From positions 124,001-188,000 of the forward strand of contig CAJPOT010000003.1 in the NCBI GenBank assembly GCA_905372355.1: a stretch of 64,000 bases of DNA, read 5' to 3'. Each line of letters begins with the position of its first letter. Position 1 is the stretch's first letter. This stretch comes from an uncultured Selenomonas sp. Lineage in GTDB: Bacteria > Bacillota > Negativicutes > Selenomonadales > Selenomonadaceae. The position numbers and the translations under genes are program-made. Below, in pieces: positions 43,060 through 56,210 of this stretch. The notes beneath the pieces are model-generated. The model saw only the letters and a program-made list of their open reading frames with translations. It ran no database searches and was not told where the DNA came from.

Positions 43060-43572
43060 TCAAAGCCGATCGGCAAGCTTCTCTACACCCACACGCTCGG
43101 CATGACGCGGCGAGGGCGCAGCATCCTCGGCAGGATAGCCGACGGGGAAGATCGCCACAAGCTCATAATCCGCCATCTCGGGGAAAAACTCCTTGAGCTT
43201 CGGCGCATCGAAATGCGCTACCCACGTCGTCCCAAGTCCCAAGTCTTCAATCGCCAGCATCATATGTGTCGCCGCAATGCTCGCATCGACATCGGCGAAG
43301 TTTTTCTTGTCAAAGGGACGTACCCAAGCATCATCCGCCTTGCTGCCCACAACAAAGGCGACGGGTGCGCCGAAGATGAAGGATGTCGTCTGTGAAACCT
43401 TCTCCATCGCCTCAGCGCTCTCAAGAAGCCAGATATGAAGCGGCTGATTGTTGTGGGCGGTCGGCGCTAGATTCCCCGCCTCCAAAATCTTTTGCAGCTT
43501 CTCCTCCTCCACGGGCTGCGCCGAAAGCTTGCGGCAAGAATAGCGCTTTTTCGCCAAATCAAGAAACGACAT
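43060..43572 (-). CDS. Nitroreductase-family FMN oxidoreductase
   Basis: A 170-aa nitroreductase. The FMN-binding N-terminal KKRYSCRKLSAQPVEEEKLQKILEAGNLAPTAHNNQP is classical and GLGTTWVAHF is the central block. The ATG at 43572 has GAGGAGG upstream; the in-frame extension to 43827 has no support. Members reduce nitroaromatics, quinones or flavins with NAD(P)H, and some act in cofactor chemistry (BluB makes the B12 lower ligand), but this sequence lacks features that would justify calling it BluB. It is a single gene with its own promoter and terminator. Confidence 0.9.
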   Translation of the reverse strand: MSFLDLAKKRYSCRKLSAQPVEEEKLQKILEAGNLAPTAHNNQPLHIWLLESAEAMEKVSQTTSFIFGAPVAFVVGSKADDAWVRPFDKKNFADVDASIAATHMMLAIEDLGLGTTWVAHFDAPKLKEFFPEMADYELVAIFPVGYPAEDAAPSPRHAERVGVEKLADRL

Positions 43573-43619
43573 AAAGAACTCCTCCTCTACGAAAAATGCA
43601 CATCCATAATCTTTGATAT

Positions 43620-43647
43620 ATTCTAGCATAACTTCCCAAGAGGTCAA
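43620..43647 (-). promoter_or_regulatory. Promoter for the nitroreductase gene
   Basis: On the minus strand TTGACC (43642-43647), 16 nt, TAGAAT (43620-43625), about 50 nt before the start. Confidence 0.6.
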
Positions 43648-43663
43648 GGCGCAGACCGATCGG

Positions 43664-46794
<3,131 letters not shown>

Positions 46795-46844
46795 TCACCT
46801 GCAGTCTCGGCCAAATGCTCTGCCAAGCTGCATCCACAAAAGCC

Positions 46845-47186
46845 TTATTCCTCCTGTATGCCCTCCAAGAGCTTTTCGCGGCGGCGCGACGTCTTGGGAC
46901 TGGAAGAAGCGCCCGCGCGCGAGGCATGCGTGCGCTTCACCTCAGGCGGATTCCACTCCGTCAGTCCCCATTTCCCCTCTCCCTCATAATGAAAACGACT
47001 GTCCATGTTGATCAGCGTGTAGACCTCCGAAATCGCATGAGAAAGCGACTGCACAGGTTTTCGCTTCTTGTCGATGACCTCCATGACGAGATCCTTGTAG
47101 TACATCGCTTCGTTCTTTTCACTCAAAATGTCATGCGCCACATCCGTCTCCGAGCGCTTCGCGTAATCCGTATTTTCCAAAATCAT
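46845..47186 (-). CDS. RNA polymerase delta-like protein (HARE-HTH domain)
   Basis: A 113-aa protein whose first 75 residues fit the HARE-HTH domain of the RNA polymerase delta subunit RpoE (DVAHDILSEKNEAMYYKDLVMEVIDKK...VYTLINMDSRFHYEGEGKWGLTEW). The C-terminus is a basic Ser/Arg tail rather than the long acidic tail of Bacillus delta, so it may interact differently. AGGAGG is only 2 nt from the ATG at 47186; an in-frame TTG at 47177 is spaced better and could be the true start. It lies 16 nt after argS and 98 nt before pyrG, an order also seen in Bacillus (rpoE-pyrG). Confidence 0.82.
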   Translation of the reverse strand: MILENTDYAKRSETDVAHDILSEKNEAMYYKDLVMEVIDKKRKPVQSLSHAISEVYTLINMDSRFHYEGEGKWGLTEWNPPEVKRTHASRAGASSSPKTSRRREKLLEGIQEE

Positions 47187-47202
47187 GACCTCCTGCTTCC
47201 TG

Positions 47203-48858
47203 TCACATCTTCTCCGGCGCGGAAATGCCGAGAATCCCCAGAGCATGGCGCAGAACATTCCTCGCGACCGCCACAAGCGCCAAGCGTGCGCCCGAGAGCG
47301 CAGGCTCCACGCCTACGATGCGACACTTGTTGTAAAAGCTGTGGAACAGCCCCGCCGTATCGTAAGCGAAACGCGCGATGCGGTGCGGCGCACGTTCTCT
47401 CGCTGCACGCTCGATCTCTTCCGCATATTCCTCGATCTTCTTGATCAAGGCGATTTCCGTCTCATCGACGAGCCGCGAAAACTCGGGTGCGTCGCCCGTC
47501 TCGATTCCAGCGTCGGCCGCCTGGCGGAAGATGCTCGAAATGCGTGCGTGCGCATACTGGATATAGTAGACGGGATTCTCGTTGGAATGCGACTTCGCAA
47601 GGTCGAGATCGAAGTCGAGTTGACTGTCCAGTGAGCGCATGAGGAAGAAGTAGCGCGCTGCGTCCGTACCGACCTCCTCGATGAGCTCTTCGAGAGTCAC
47701 GCTCTCGCCCGTGCGCTTCGACATCTTCACGAGTTCGCCGCCGCGATACAGGCTGACCATCTGCAGGAGGAGCACTTCCAACTGCTCGGGTGCATAGCCA
47801 AGTGCCGCGAGCGCCGCCTTGACGCGGCAGACATAGCCGTGATGGTCTGCCCCCCAGATGTTGATGAGATGGCCGAAGCCGCGCTCCAACTTGTTCCGAT
47901 GGTAGGCGATATCCGCTGCAAGGTATGTCGGCACGCCGTTGTCACGTATGACGACGCGATCCTTGTCGTCACCGTAATCCGTCGAGCGCAGCCACAGGGC
48001 ACCGTCCTTGTCGTAGACCTTTCCCTTCTCCTTGAGCGTCTGACAAGCGTCGCGCACGGCCTCGGGATGGAGCGTGCGCTCGCTGAACCATTCGTCGAAC
48101 GTCACGTTGAACGCGGCGAGATCCTCCTTCAGCTGTGCAAGCTTTTCCTTCAAAGCGAATTCCTTGAAGGCGGCGAGGCGCTGTTCCTCGCTCAGCGAGA
48201 GATACTTCTCGCCATCCGCTTCCACGATGCGCTTCGCCGTGTCAACGATATCTGCGCCGTGGTAGCCGTTTTCGGGAAAGACCGTCTCCTTGCCCAGCAG
48301 TTCCAAGTAGCGCGCGTTGACCGATGCCGCGAGGTTGTCGATCTGATTGCCCGCGTCATTGATGTAGTATTCGCTGTGAACGGGATAGCCGGCCGCTCGC
48401 AGAAGATTGACGAGTGCGCTGCCGACCGCTGCGCCGCGTCCGTGCCCGACGTGCAGCAGGCCTGTCGGATTCGCGCTCACATATTCGACCATGATGCGCG
48501 CCGTATCTTTCTGCGGCAGATTGAAACACGCCTCGCCCCCTTCGTATAGATGACGAAGCAGATCATAGAGCACATTGCCCTTGAGATAGAAATTGATGAA
48601 GCCCGGCCCTGCGATCTCCGCATGATCGAGCCAGTCACCCTCGATGCGCGACACAAGCTCCTCGGCAATCTTCTTCGGATTCATGCGAAAGACGCGCGCC
48701 GACTGCATAGCGAAGTTCGTTGCAAAATCACCAAACTTTTTGTCCGGCGGCACTTCGAGCAGGATGTCGGCAAGTTCTCCTGCCGGAAACACGCCGTCGG
48801 CAATCGCCTTTTGCGCCGCCTGCCGAATGGCTGCGCTCAACTGTTCCTTGATGTCCAA
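47203..48858 (-). CDS. argS: Arginyl-tRNA synthetase
   Basis: A 551-aa class I synthetase. The HIGH-type motif is NPTGLLHVGHGRGA and the KMSK-type region is KMSKRTGESVTLEELIEEVG; the N-terminal Add-1 domain and C-terminal anticodon-binding helix bundle are complete. The start is a TTG at 48858, 7 nt after AGGAGG. The DUF1934 gene lies upstream in the same unit, as in many Firmicutes. Confidence 0.97.
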   Translation of the reverse strand: MDIKEQLSAAIRQAAQKAIADGVFPAGELADILLEVPPDKKFGDFATNFAMQSARVFRMNPKKIAEELVSRIEGDWLDHAEIAGPGFINFYLKGNVLYDLLRHLYEGGEACFNLPQKDTARIMVEYVSANPTGLLHVGHGRGAAVGSALVNLLRAAGYPVHSEYYINDAGNQIDNLAASVNARYLELLGKETVFPENGYHGADIVDTAKRIVEADGEKYLSLSEEQRLAAFKEFALKEKLAQLKEDLAAFNVTFDEWFSERTLHPEAVRDACQTLKEKGKVYDKDGALWLRSTDYGDDKDRVVIRDNGVPTYLAADIAYHRNKLERGFGHLINIWGADHHGYVCRVKAALAALGYAPEQLEVLLLQMVSLYRGGELVKMSKRTGESVTLEELIEEVGTDAARYFFLMRSLDSQLDFDLDLAKSHSNENPVYYIQYAHARISSIFRQAADAGIETGDAPEFSRLVDETEIALIKKIEEYAEEIERAARERAPHRIARFAYDTAGLFHSFYNKCRIVGVEPALSGARLALVAVARNVLRHALGILGISAPEKM

Positions 48859-48893
48859 AAAAATCCTCCTAATCTTCTCCGTGAAAAGGCGTC

Positions 48894-49337
48894 TCAGTTC
48901 AGCTTCTGCAGTTCCGACACATCCGCCTCAACCTCGATGTGCAGTTCGTTCGCCGACTGCCATTCGCCGTTGATGTGCATGTCGTAGGAGACATCGATCC
49001 GACCTGAAACGGAACCGTAGGCGATGTCGAGACGCTGCGTCGCAACGCAGAGGTCGAGATCGCCGAAGGGCGTGCGGTAGCGGCTGCGGCTCTCGCTCTG
49101 CGGTGAGAAGCGCTGCTTCTGCTCGACGGCGCCGCGCCGCGTCAGCGTCAGGGAATCTGCCGCGACCTTAAGCATCGTCGAGGCGGGCGCGCCTTCGGCA
49201 AGGGATGTGTCCTCATAGATGATGTAGTGCTTGCCGTTGCGAAAGTAATGTTCGCCCATGGCCGTCATCTCTATGCGGCTGACATCGCCTGCCGCATCCT
49301 TCTGCTCTCCCGTGACTTTTACGATCACCCTGTTCAC
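48894..49337 (-). CDS. DUF1934 family beta-barrel protein (YwiB-like)
   Basis: A 147-aa lipocalin-like beta-barrel protein of the DUF1934 family, recognised by VIVKVTGEQKD at the start, HYIIYEDTS, TRRGAVEQKQRF and the C-terminal YGSVSGRIDVSYDMHINGEWQSANELHIEV strand pattern. The GTG at 49337 is chosen because AGGAG lies 7 nt upstream; the reading from 49373 extends past it without a ribosome site. Its location directly upstream of argS matches the ywiB-argS arrangement of Bacillus. Function unknown. Confidence 0.87.
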   Translation of the reverse strand: MNRVIVKVTGEQKDAAGDVSRIEMTAMGEHYFRNGKHYIIYEDTSLAEGAPASTMLKVAADSLTLTRRGAVEQKQRFSPQSESRSRYRTPFGDLDLCVATQRLDIAYGSVSGRIDVSYDMHINGEWQSANELHIEVEADVSELQKLN

Positions 49338-49413
49338 GCTGTCTCTCCTCTTCCCGTCGATTCTTAAATCCAAGTATAAAGGCTACCATGTCTGCCAGAT
49401 TTTTTCCATAAGA

Positions 49414-49896
49414 CTAAGGAAGTACTTTCGCCTCCGCATCGATTGTGACCGCATTCTCACGCGCCAAGCGTGCAAGCTCGTAGCAGTCCTCGATATACTG
49501 GCGTGCGAACCAGCGCATCATGCCATACCCAGCGGTCGCTGCGATTCCCTGTCCGATGAAAGGCACATACTTCGCCGTCGTCTTGCCGAGGTAGCGCTTG
49601 CCGAAGCTTTTCAAAACGATCATCACGCCCTCCTTCGTCGCGAAGTCAAACACCTTCTTGACGAGCGGTACGAGGACATCGTAGTGGCGCAGCTTGCTCT
49701 CGGCTTCCTTGGACAACCCGAAACGTGCGCGCATATCCGCCATCATGCGCAGGCAGAGTCCCGCATCAACGCCGATGTCGAGTCCAGGAATCGGATTGAC
49801 CGCATTCGCCGCACCTAGCACGGCATACCGCTTGACACTCTTATGGCAGCCTTCGCGGATCTCTTCCAAAGTTTCCATGCGCACCATTTCAGCCAT
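49414..49896 (-). CDS. DUF697-like membrane-associated protein
   Basis: A 160-aa protein with a hydrophobic Gly/Pro segment VLGAANAVNPIPGLDIGVDAGL (about 28-49) and another (YVPFIGQGIAATAGYGMMRW, about 115-135), resembling the DUF697/YcjF domain that often follows GTPase domains. No GTPase domain is present here. The ATG at 49896 overlaps the stop of the cupin gene (ATGGCTGA) and has GGGAGGC upstream. Likely membrane-associated; role unknown. Confidence 0.65.
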   Translation of the reverse strand: MAEMVRMETLEEIREGCHKSVKRYAVLGAANAVNPIPGLDIGVDAGLCLRMMADMRARFGLSKEAESKLRHYDVLVPLVKKVFDFATKEGVMIVLKSFGKRYLGKTTAKYVPFIGQGIAATAGYGMMRWFARQYIEDCYELARLARENAVTIDAEAKVLP

Positions 49897-50932
49897 GAAT
49901 ATCGCCTCCCGCCTGTGCCGTCTCCTGCGTCCGAGCCGCTCCCCATGGCGCATCGGTGTAGCGCTCGATCGCTTCCTTCGCCTGCGGATACCTTGCCAAA
50001 AGCTCCTCACGCTGCCAGACGCGGATTCCCGCCGTCTCCAAGGCAGGAATCGTCATGCAGCTGATGAAGCTGTAGCCCGCAGAGTCAACATTCTCCGCTG
50101 CGAAGATCTGTCCCTTGGGAATCAGAACCATCGGCATAGCCGCGCCGCCCACGCCAAGCTCGAAGGTGCGCACCGTGCCGTCGGCGCCGAGCACCGTCAG
50201 CCTCATGCCGCAGCCTTCATGAAAGTACCATACTTCATCGCAGTCAAAGGACTGGAAGCGCAGGTTTTCCGAGCCGGCGAGCAGGAAGTAACTGCTGCCC
50301 GCCGCCGGGCGGCTGATGGCTTCCGCCGTCCACGTCGGCGACGTGTAGACCCAGCTGTAGGCACCGCTTCGCGGATTGCCCGAGAGTCGGAACTTCTGCA
50401 TGATTTCCTGCACGCGTGCTGGCGCATTCGGAACTGCCGTCGTCTTTGCTGCCTGAACCTCGGGCGGCGTCATCTGTACGACCGCGCTTTCCTGCTGCAT
50501 CTGCTGCGCAGGCTGCACCTGCTGCATCGCTGCGCCTCCATCGGACGTCACCGCCGCCTGCGCTGCATCAGACTTTTCATTTGCTGTCGGTGACTCAGCA
50601 GGACGCTCCGCTTGAGCTGCGCCCGCATTTGCCGCTGGCGTAACATCCGCCTTGCCAGCGGCCGCACTCGCATCCGGCGTCGCTTGCGCTGCAGCCGGAT
50701 CCGGCGTCACCGTCCCATGCACAGCACTGACCGTCGCGCCTGCAGCCAAGGCGGCTTCCCACGCCGCCTCATCCATCGCCGTCCCCGCAGTATTCGTCTT
50801 GCCGTCCGCACCTTGGGCAGCGGACGAAGCCGGCGGCTTCGACTGAGCCGCCGCATCAACCGTCTGCACCGTCGGCGACATCCCTGCCAAGATTCCCGTC
50901 AGAAGCCAGACCGCAGCCTTTTCATACCGCAT
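49889..50932 (-). CDS. Secreted cupin_5 (DUF985) protein with long Ala/Gln-rich linker
   Basis: A 347-aa protein in three parts: a signal peptide (RYEKAAVWLLTGILAGMSP...VDA), about 135 residues of low-complexity Ala, Gln, Pro and Thr sequence, and a C-terminal DUF985/cupin_5 domain (FLLAGSENLRFQSFDCDEVWYFHEGCGMRL...VLIPKGQIFAAENV...FISCMTIPAL...LLARYPQAKEAIERYT). DUF985 proteins are small sugar-binding-like cupins usually without a signal peptide, so the exported form with a flexible stalk is unusual. The start at 50932 is preferred over a TTG at 50959. Confidence 0.78.
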   Translation of the reverse strand: MRYEKAAVWLLTGILAGMSPTVQTVDAAAQSKPPASSAAQGADGKTNTAGTAMDEAAWEAALAAGATVSAVHGTVTPDPAAAQATPDASAAAGKADVTPAANAGAAQAERPAESPTANEKSDAAQAAVTSDGGAAMQQVQPAQQMQQESAVVQMTPPEVQAAKTTAVPNAPARVQEIMQKFRLSGNPRSGAYSWVYTSPTWTAEAISRPAAGSSYFLLAGSENLRFQSFDCDEVWYFHEGCGMRLTVLGADGTVRTFELGVGGAAMPMVLIPKGQIFAAENVDSAGYSFISCMTIPALETAGIRVWQREELLARYPQAKEAIERYTDAPWGAARTQETAQAGGDIHG

Positions 50933-50954
50933 GCGCCTCCACCTTTCACACAAA

Positions 50955-50988
50955 TTCAAAAGAAAAGCGGCAGCAGAAAAGCGCCGCC
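50955..50988 (-). terminator. Weak terminator after the patatin-like gene
   Basis: On the minus strand GCGGC-GC/GC-T-GCCGC with a short loop is followed by TTTTCTTTT. It lies immediately after the patatin stop and before the cupin gene. Confidence 0.5.
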
Positions 50989-50992
50989 CGCC

Positions 50993-51943
50993 TCATTTTT
51001 CCGTCAAAAGTTCCATGATCTCACTGCGCTTTCGCTCGGCTTCGCGATCCTCCGTCCGCTTCGCCTGCTTGAGGAAGTCCCCTTCTTTCGCCTTGACCTC
51101 CTTGATCTTATCACCGATGGGGCAGCTTACGACGCCCTCCTTCATGAGCTTCTGAATCAAGTCGACCATATCGCCGTAGCCTTCCTTCATGCGCTTTTCG
51201 ACAGCGAGGCGTGTGAAATCGACGCAGCCCGGGCGATCGGAGAAATCGGGGCGCGGAAAAAGCTCGTAAATCTTCGCATCGGGATAAAGGTTCTTCTGCA
51301 CAGTGCTCCTCTGTGACAGGTGCAGCACGAAGATCAACCGCACGCCCGCCTCGTAGACGGGCAGGAGCGGCGAGAGATCCGTGAAGCTTCCCTCCCAGAG
51401 CACGACGCCGTTGGAAAAACGCAGCTGCGAGTAGAGGATCGGCAAAGCATTCGCCGCAGTCAGAAGAACCTTGCGCATCTTCTCCGGATAGCGCAGGATA
51501 TCGTAGTAAGAAGGCTCGACCGTCGGAAACTTCGTTGCTCCGATAAAGATGTGCTCGATGCTTTCACGCACCTTGGAAAGATCCAGATGCTCTTCCAAGA
51601 ACGCAGCGAAACTCTTTTCATCGAAAAGACCATGCCCGAAAAGTGCGAGAAACTGCTCGAACGATACGCCGGAAAGCCCGCTCGTCACGATGATGTCGTA
51701 GATTTCCTTGAGCTTCGTGATCGGCACGTTGGAAATCTTGAGCTTCGCGGCATTCTGCCACATGTCTTCCGCCTTCTCGTAGCCGTCGCTCGCGAACATC
51801 ATGGCGTTCAGTGCACCGAAAGACGTTCCGGAGACGACGCTGACGGAAGACTCAAGCTCGTAGCTGCGCAACGCCTTCCATGCGCCCATCTGATAAGCGC
51901 TGTTGCCGTTGCCGCCGGCGAACACTATGCCCATCTTCTCCAT
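50993..51943 (-). CDS. Patatin-like protein with altered catalytic dyad
   Basis: A 316-aa patatin-fold protein. The oxyanion loop GGNGNSAYQMG and the nucleophile elbow GTSFG are present, but the block that normally reads DG(G/A) is LWEGSFTDLSPL, so the catalytic Asp is replaced by Glu. Patatins are lipid acyl hydrolases; with Glu the activity may be weak, changed or lost. The C-terminal 60 residues are Lys/Glu-rich and probably helical. The ATG at 51943 has GGAGG 8 nt upstream; another at 51949 is too close. Flanked by small proteins of unknown function. Confidence 0.85.
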   Translation of the reverse strand: MEKMGIVFAGGNGNSAYQMGAWKALRSYELESSVSVVSGTSFGALNAMMFASDGYEKAEDMWQNAAKLKISNVPITKLKEIYDIIVTSGLSGVSFEQFLALFGHGLFDEKSFAAFLEEHLDLSKVRESIEHIFIGATKFPTVEPSYYDILRYPEKMRKVLLTAANALPILYSQLRFSNGVVLWEGSFTDLSPLLPVYEAGVRLIFVLHLSQRSTVQKNLYPDAKIYELFPRPDFSDRPGCVDFTRLAVEKRMKEGYGDMVDLIQKLMKEGVVSCPIGDKIKEVKAKEGDFLKQAKRTEDREAERKRSEIMELLTEK

Positions 51944-51958
51944 GCTCATCGCCTCCGG

Positions 51959-52180
51959 CTACTTCTTCTCAAAACGCGCCTGGCAGCCGATACCGTCGCC
52001 ATAGCCGACGCCGACGAGAACCGGCTCGCCGTTCTTCGCCTCCACCTTCACCTTTTTCCATGCGTCGTTGACGAGGACCTCGATCTCATCGCCCAATGCC
52101 AGCGACTGCAGATGTTCATCGCCATCCTCGAAGTAACGTATGGCGTAATGATCCTTCTTCCAGAGGATTTCTCCTTCCAT
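51959..52180 (-). CDS. Small DUF5348-like protein
   Basis: A 73-aa protein that looks like a compact beta-fold (LALGDEIEVLVNDAWKKVKVEAKNGEPVLVGVG), resembling DUF5348. It has a good ribosome site (AAGGAGAGGG) and normal codon use. It lies 15 nt before the patatin-like gene and is probably read with it. Function unknown. Confidence 0.65.
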   Translation of the reverse strand: MEGEILWKKDHYAIRYFEDGDEHLQSLALGDEIEVLVNDAWKKVKVEAKNGEPVLVGVGYGDGIGCQARFEKK

Positions 52181-52273
52181 GATGTTCCCTCTCCTTTCTC
52201 AGCAGTCTCCCATGTCAAAGAAGCACTAATAAATTCAGTCGCCCATCTTCACACATCTGCGCTTCCTAAAAAT

Positions 52274-53980
52274 TCAAAGATCTTTCAAAAGCTCCTGCAC
52301 CTTCGCCAAGCACTCCGCCTTCGTGCAGTCGAAGCTCTCGCCCGAGCGGCGCACCTTCAGCTCGATCTTTCCCTCTTCCAAGGCTTTCGGTCCGATCGTG
52401 ATGCGCAGCGGATAGCCGATGAGGTCGGCGTCTTTGAACTTCACGCCCGCGCGATCCTTGCGATCATCGAGAATCGCGTCGACACCTGCGGCCAGAAGCG
52501 TCTCATACACCTCTTCAGCAAGCGCCAGCTGCTCGGACGCCTTCGCATTGACGGGAACGACCACGACCTCGTAGGGCGCAATGGCACGCGGCCAGATGAT
52601 GCCGTGCTCGTCATTGTGCTGCTCGATGGCCGCCGCCATCGTTCTGCCGACGCCAATGCCGTAGCAGCCCATGAAGAGCGCCTTCTCCTTGCCGTTCTCA
52701 TCGAGGAAGGTCGCGCCGAGCGCCTCGCTGTACTTCGTGCCGAGCTTGAAGACCTGTCCCGCCTCGATGCCTCTCGTGATCTCAACGGGCGCACCGCAGT
52801 GCGGGCAAGGATCGCCCGCCGTCATCAAGCGGATATCTGTGGTGAGGACATCCGTGAAATCGCGCACGGGATTCACGCCCGTATAATGCACGTCGACCTC
52901 GTTCGCACCCGCAACGGCATTCTTTATCTTCATGACCGTGCTGTCGACGACGATCTTCGTGCCCTTCTTGATGCCGATGGGACTCATGAAGCCCGCGACG
53001 CCGCCCGCTGCCGAAATCGCCGCCTCATCCGCCATGCGCAGTTCAAGCGCCCCCACGGCATTCTGCAGCTTCACATCGTTGACTTCATGGTCGCCGCGCA
53101 CGAAAGCGAGCACGAGGGCGTCATTTTCATCCTGAAAGGCGACCGCCTTGATCGTCTTTTCGAGCGGCACGCGCAGGAAATCGGCAACAAGCTCGATGGT
53201 CTTGCAGGCAGGCGTCTCGACCTTCTTCAAAGGCTGCGCCTCTTCTTCGGATGCGTCGATAGGAAGAAGCTCCGCCTTTTCCACGTTCGCCGCGTAGTCG
53301 CACGCCGTGCAGCACGCAATTTCTGACTCGCCGGCGGCAGCGAGCACCGTGAACTCATGCGTGTGATTGCCGCCGATCGCACCCGCGTCCGCCTCGACGG
53401 GACGGAACTTCAGGCCACAGCGCGTGAAGATGTTTGTATAGGCGTCGTACATTTTCTTGTAGGACACATCGGCTCCCGCCTCGTCCTTGTCGAAGGAATA
53501 GAGATCCTTCATGATGAACTCGCGGCTGCGCATGAGTCCGAAGCGCGGACGAATCTCGTCGCGATACTTGTTTTGAATCTGGTACAGAAGGAGCGGCAGC
53601 TGTTTGTAGGAGCGCACCTCATCGCGCACGAGCGTCGTGATCATCTCCTCGTGCGTCGGGCCGAGGCAGAATTCACGGCCATGGCAGTCCTTCAGGCGGA
53701 ACATCTCCTGTCCGAATACGCTCCAACGCCCCGACTCCTGCCAGATCTCCGCCGGCTGCATGATCGGCATGCACAGTTCCTGCCCGCCCGCCGCATCCAT
53801 CTCCTCGCGGATGATCTGCTCGATCTTTTTGATCGTGCGCCACGCCAGAGGCAGATACGTATAGACGCCGCCCGCCGCCTTGCGGATCATTCCCGCACGC
53901 AGCATGAGACGATGACTCGTGATCTCAGCGTCGGAAGGCACCTCGCGCAACGTCGGCGCGTATAACTTCGATGTAAGCAA
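52274..53980 (-). CDS. proS: Prolyl-tRNA synthetase with editing domain
   Basis: A 568-aa bacterial-type ProRS. Motif 2 and 3 regions of class II synthetases appear (FRLKDCHGREFCLGPTHEEM and MGCYGIGVGRTMAAAIEQHNDEHGI), and the YbaK-type editing domain that removes mischarged Ala is inserted between them (about 225-395, including AVAFQDENDALVLAFVRGDHEVNDVKL). Initiation is at a TTG with AGGAGGAAG upstream. It closes the uppS-cdsA-dxr-rseP-ispG series. Confidence 0.97.
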   Translation of the reverse strand: MLTSKLYAPTLREVPSDAEITSHRLMLRAGMIRKAAGGVYTYLPLAWRTIKKIEQIIREEMDAAGGQELCMPIMQPAEIWQESGRWSVFGQEMFRLKDCHGREFCLGPTHEEMITTLVRDEVRSYKQLPLLLYQIQNKYRDEIRPRFGLMRSREFIMKDLYSFDKDEAGADVSYKKMYDAYTNIFTRCGLKFRPVEADAGAIGGNHTHEFTVLAAAGESEIACCTACDYAANVEKAELLPIDASEEEAQPLKKVETPACKTIELVADFLRVPLEKTIKAVAFQDENDALVLAFVRGDHEVNDVKLQNAVGALELRMADEAAISAAGGVAGFMSPIGIKKGTKIVVDSTVMKIKNAVAGANEVDVHYTGVNPVRDFTDVLTTDIRLMTAGDPCPHCGAPVEITRGIEAGQVFKLGTKYSEALGATFLDENGKEKALFMGCYGIGVGRTMAAAIEQHNDEHGIIWPRAIAPYEVVVVPVNAKASEQLALAEEVYETLLAAGVDAILDDRKDRAGVKFKDADLIGYPLRITIGPKALEEGKIELKVRRSGESFDCTKAECLAKVQELLKDL

Positions 53981-54073
53981 TGAAAACTTCCTCCTCTTAG
54001 GGCGTGCGCTTCGTTCGCTGCATTCCCCATCTATGAAAGCACTTTGCCGCTCAAGGCAAGCGGACGCTTTTAT

Positions 54074-55141
<1,068 letters not shown>

Positions 55142-55171
55142 GGTCTACCCTTCTTTTTTCAACAAAAAATA

Positions 55172-56209
55172 TCAACCGCCAACGAAGATGCGCATGATGT
55201 CATTCTTCGTCGCGTAGAGCATCAAGAGCACGAGAAGCGATACACCAAACATCTGCGCGTAGTGCATCGCCTTCGCTGAAAGGGGCTTGCCGCGCACGGC
55301 CTCGACGACGAGCGTCAGGAAGTGACCGCCGTCGAGCGCCGGAATCGGGAACAAGTTGATGATCGCGAGATTGAGGCTCAAGAGAGCCGTGAGACTCAAA
55401 AGCGGCACGACGCCGATCTGCGCCGCCTCGCCTGCGATCTGCGCGACACCGATGGGCCCCGCGAGATCGGCCTGCTGTGCGCCTGTGACCATCTGCCCGA
55501 GCATCGAGAGCATCATCATGAGCGTCGTGCCCGTGCGCGTGACGGCAAGCTCAGCGGCTTCGAAGAAGCCCGGCATGCGCGTCGTGACGGACGAACTGAC
55601 GCCGATGAGCGAGCGCTTCTCCTGCGCGTTGTAAGCAGGAATGACGCTCACCGTCTGATGCTCGCCTGCGCGTTCGTACTCGACGTGCAGGACCTTGCCG
55701 TCCGCGTCCTTAATGAGGCTCGTAATGTCCTGCCACGAGTTCACGGGCGCACCCTCGATGGCGACGATGCGATCGCCCGCAAGGAGTCCCGCATTGGCAG
55801 CAGGATGCCCCGGTACCACCGTGCCGAGCACAGGCTCGCTCGAAGGCGTAGAAACGCCGGCGAAAAAGAAAATGCCGAAGAAAAGGAAGATCGGCAGGAT
55901 GAGATTCATGAAAGAGCCGGCAAGGATGACGATCATGCGCGCGGGAATCGACTTCGCGCAATAGCCGCGCTCACCCGCCGTATTGTTCGCGGCATCCATG
56001 CCCGCGATATCGTTGAAGCCGCCCAGCGGAAGCGCACGCAGGGAGTATTCCGTCTCGCCGTGCGTGTACTTGACGATCCTCGGCCCGAAGCCAATCGCGA
56101 AACGATCGACGCGCATATCCGTGAGCTTCGCCGCCACGAAATGCCCGACCTCATGCACGAGGACAAGGATGCCGAAGACGAAAATGGATGCTAGAAGCGT
56201 TACGACCAT
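55172..56209 (-). CDS. rseP: RseP-type site-2 zinc metalloprotease
   Basis: A 345-aa intramembrane protease. The zinc motif HEVGH is at residues 19-23, a PDZ domain with the conserved VVPGHPAANAGLLAGDRIVAIEG block follows, and the third zinc ligand is in LDGGH. Start and dxr stop are separated by one nucleotide. It cleaves transmembrane anti-sigma factors or remnant signal peptides; the target here is not in view. Confidence 0.95.
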   Translation of the reverse strand: MVVTLLASIFVFGILVLVHEVGHFVAAKLTDMRVDRFAIGFGPRIVKYTHGETEYSLRALPLGGFNDIAGMDAANNTAGERGYCAKSIPARMIVILAGSFMNLILPIFLFFGIFFFAGVSTPSSEPVLGTVVPGHPAANAGLLAGDRIVAIEGAPVNSWQDITSLIKDADGKVLHVEYERAGEHQTVSVIPAYNAQEKRSLIGVSSSVTTRMPGFFEAAELAVTRTGTTLMMMLSMLGQMVTGAQQADLAGPIGVAQIAGEAAQIGVVPLLSLTALLSLNLAIINLFPIPALDGGHFLTLVVEAVRGKPLSAKAMHYAQMFGVSLLVLLMLYATKNDIMRIFVGG

Positions 56210-56210
56210 C

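Noticed and set aside
43060..43572. Nitroreductase as BluB (lower-ligand synthesis for B12)
   Set aside because: It is shorter than typical BluB, has its own promoter and no riboswitch, and I see no BluB-specific motif.
53981..54073. T-box leader for proS
   Set aside because: The gap to ispG is only about 90 nt and shows neither a T-box sequence nor a clear terminator/antiterminator pair.
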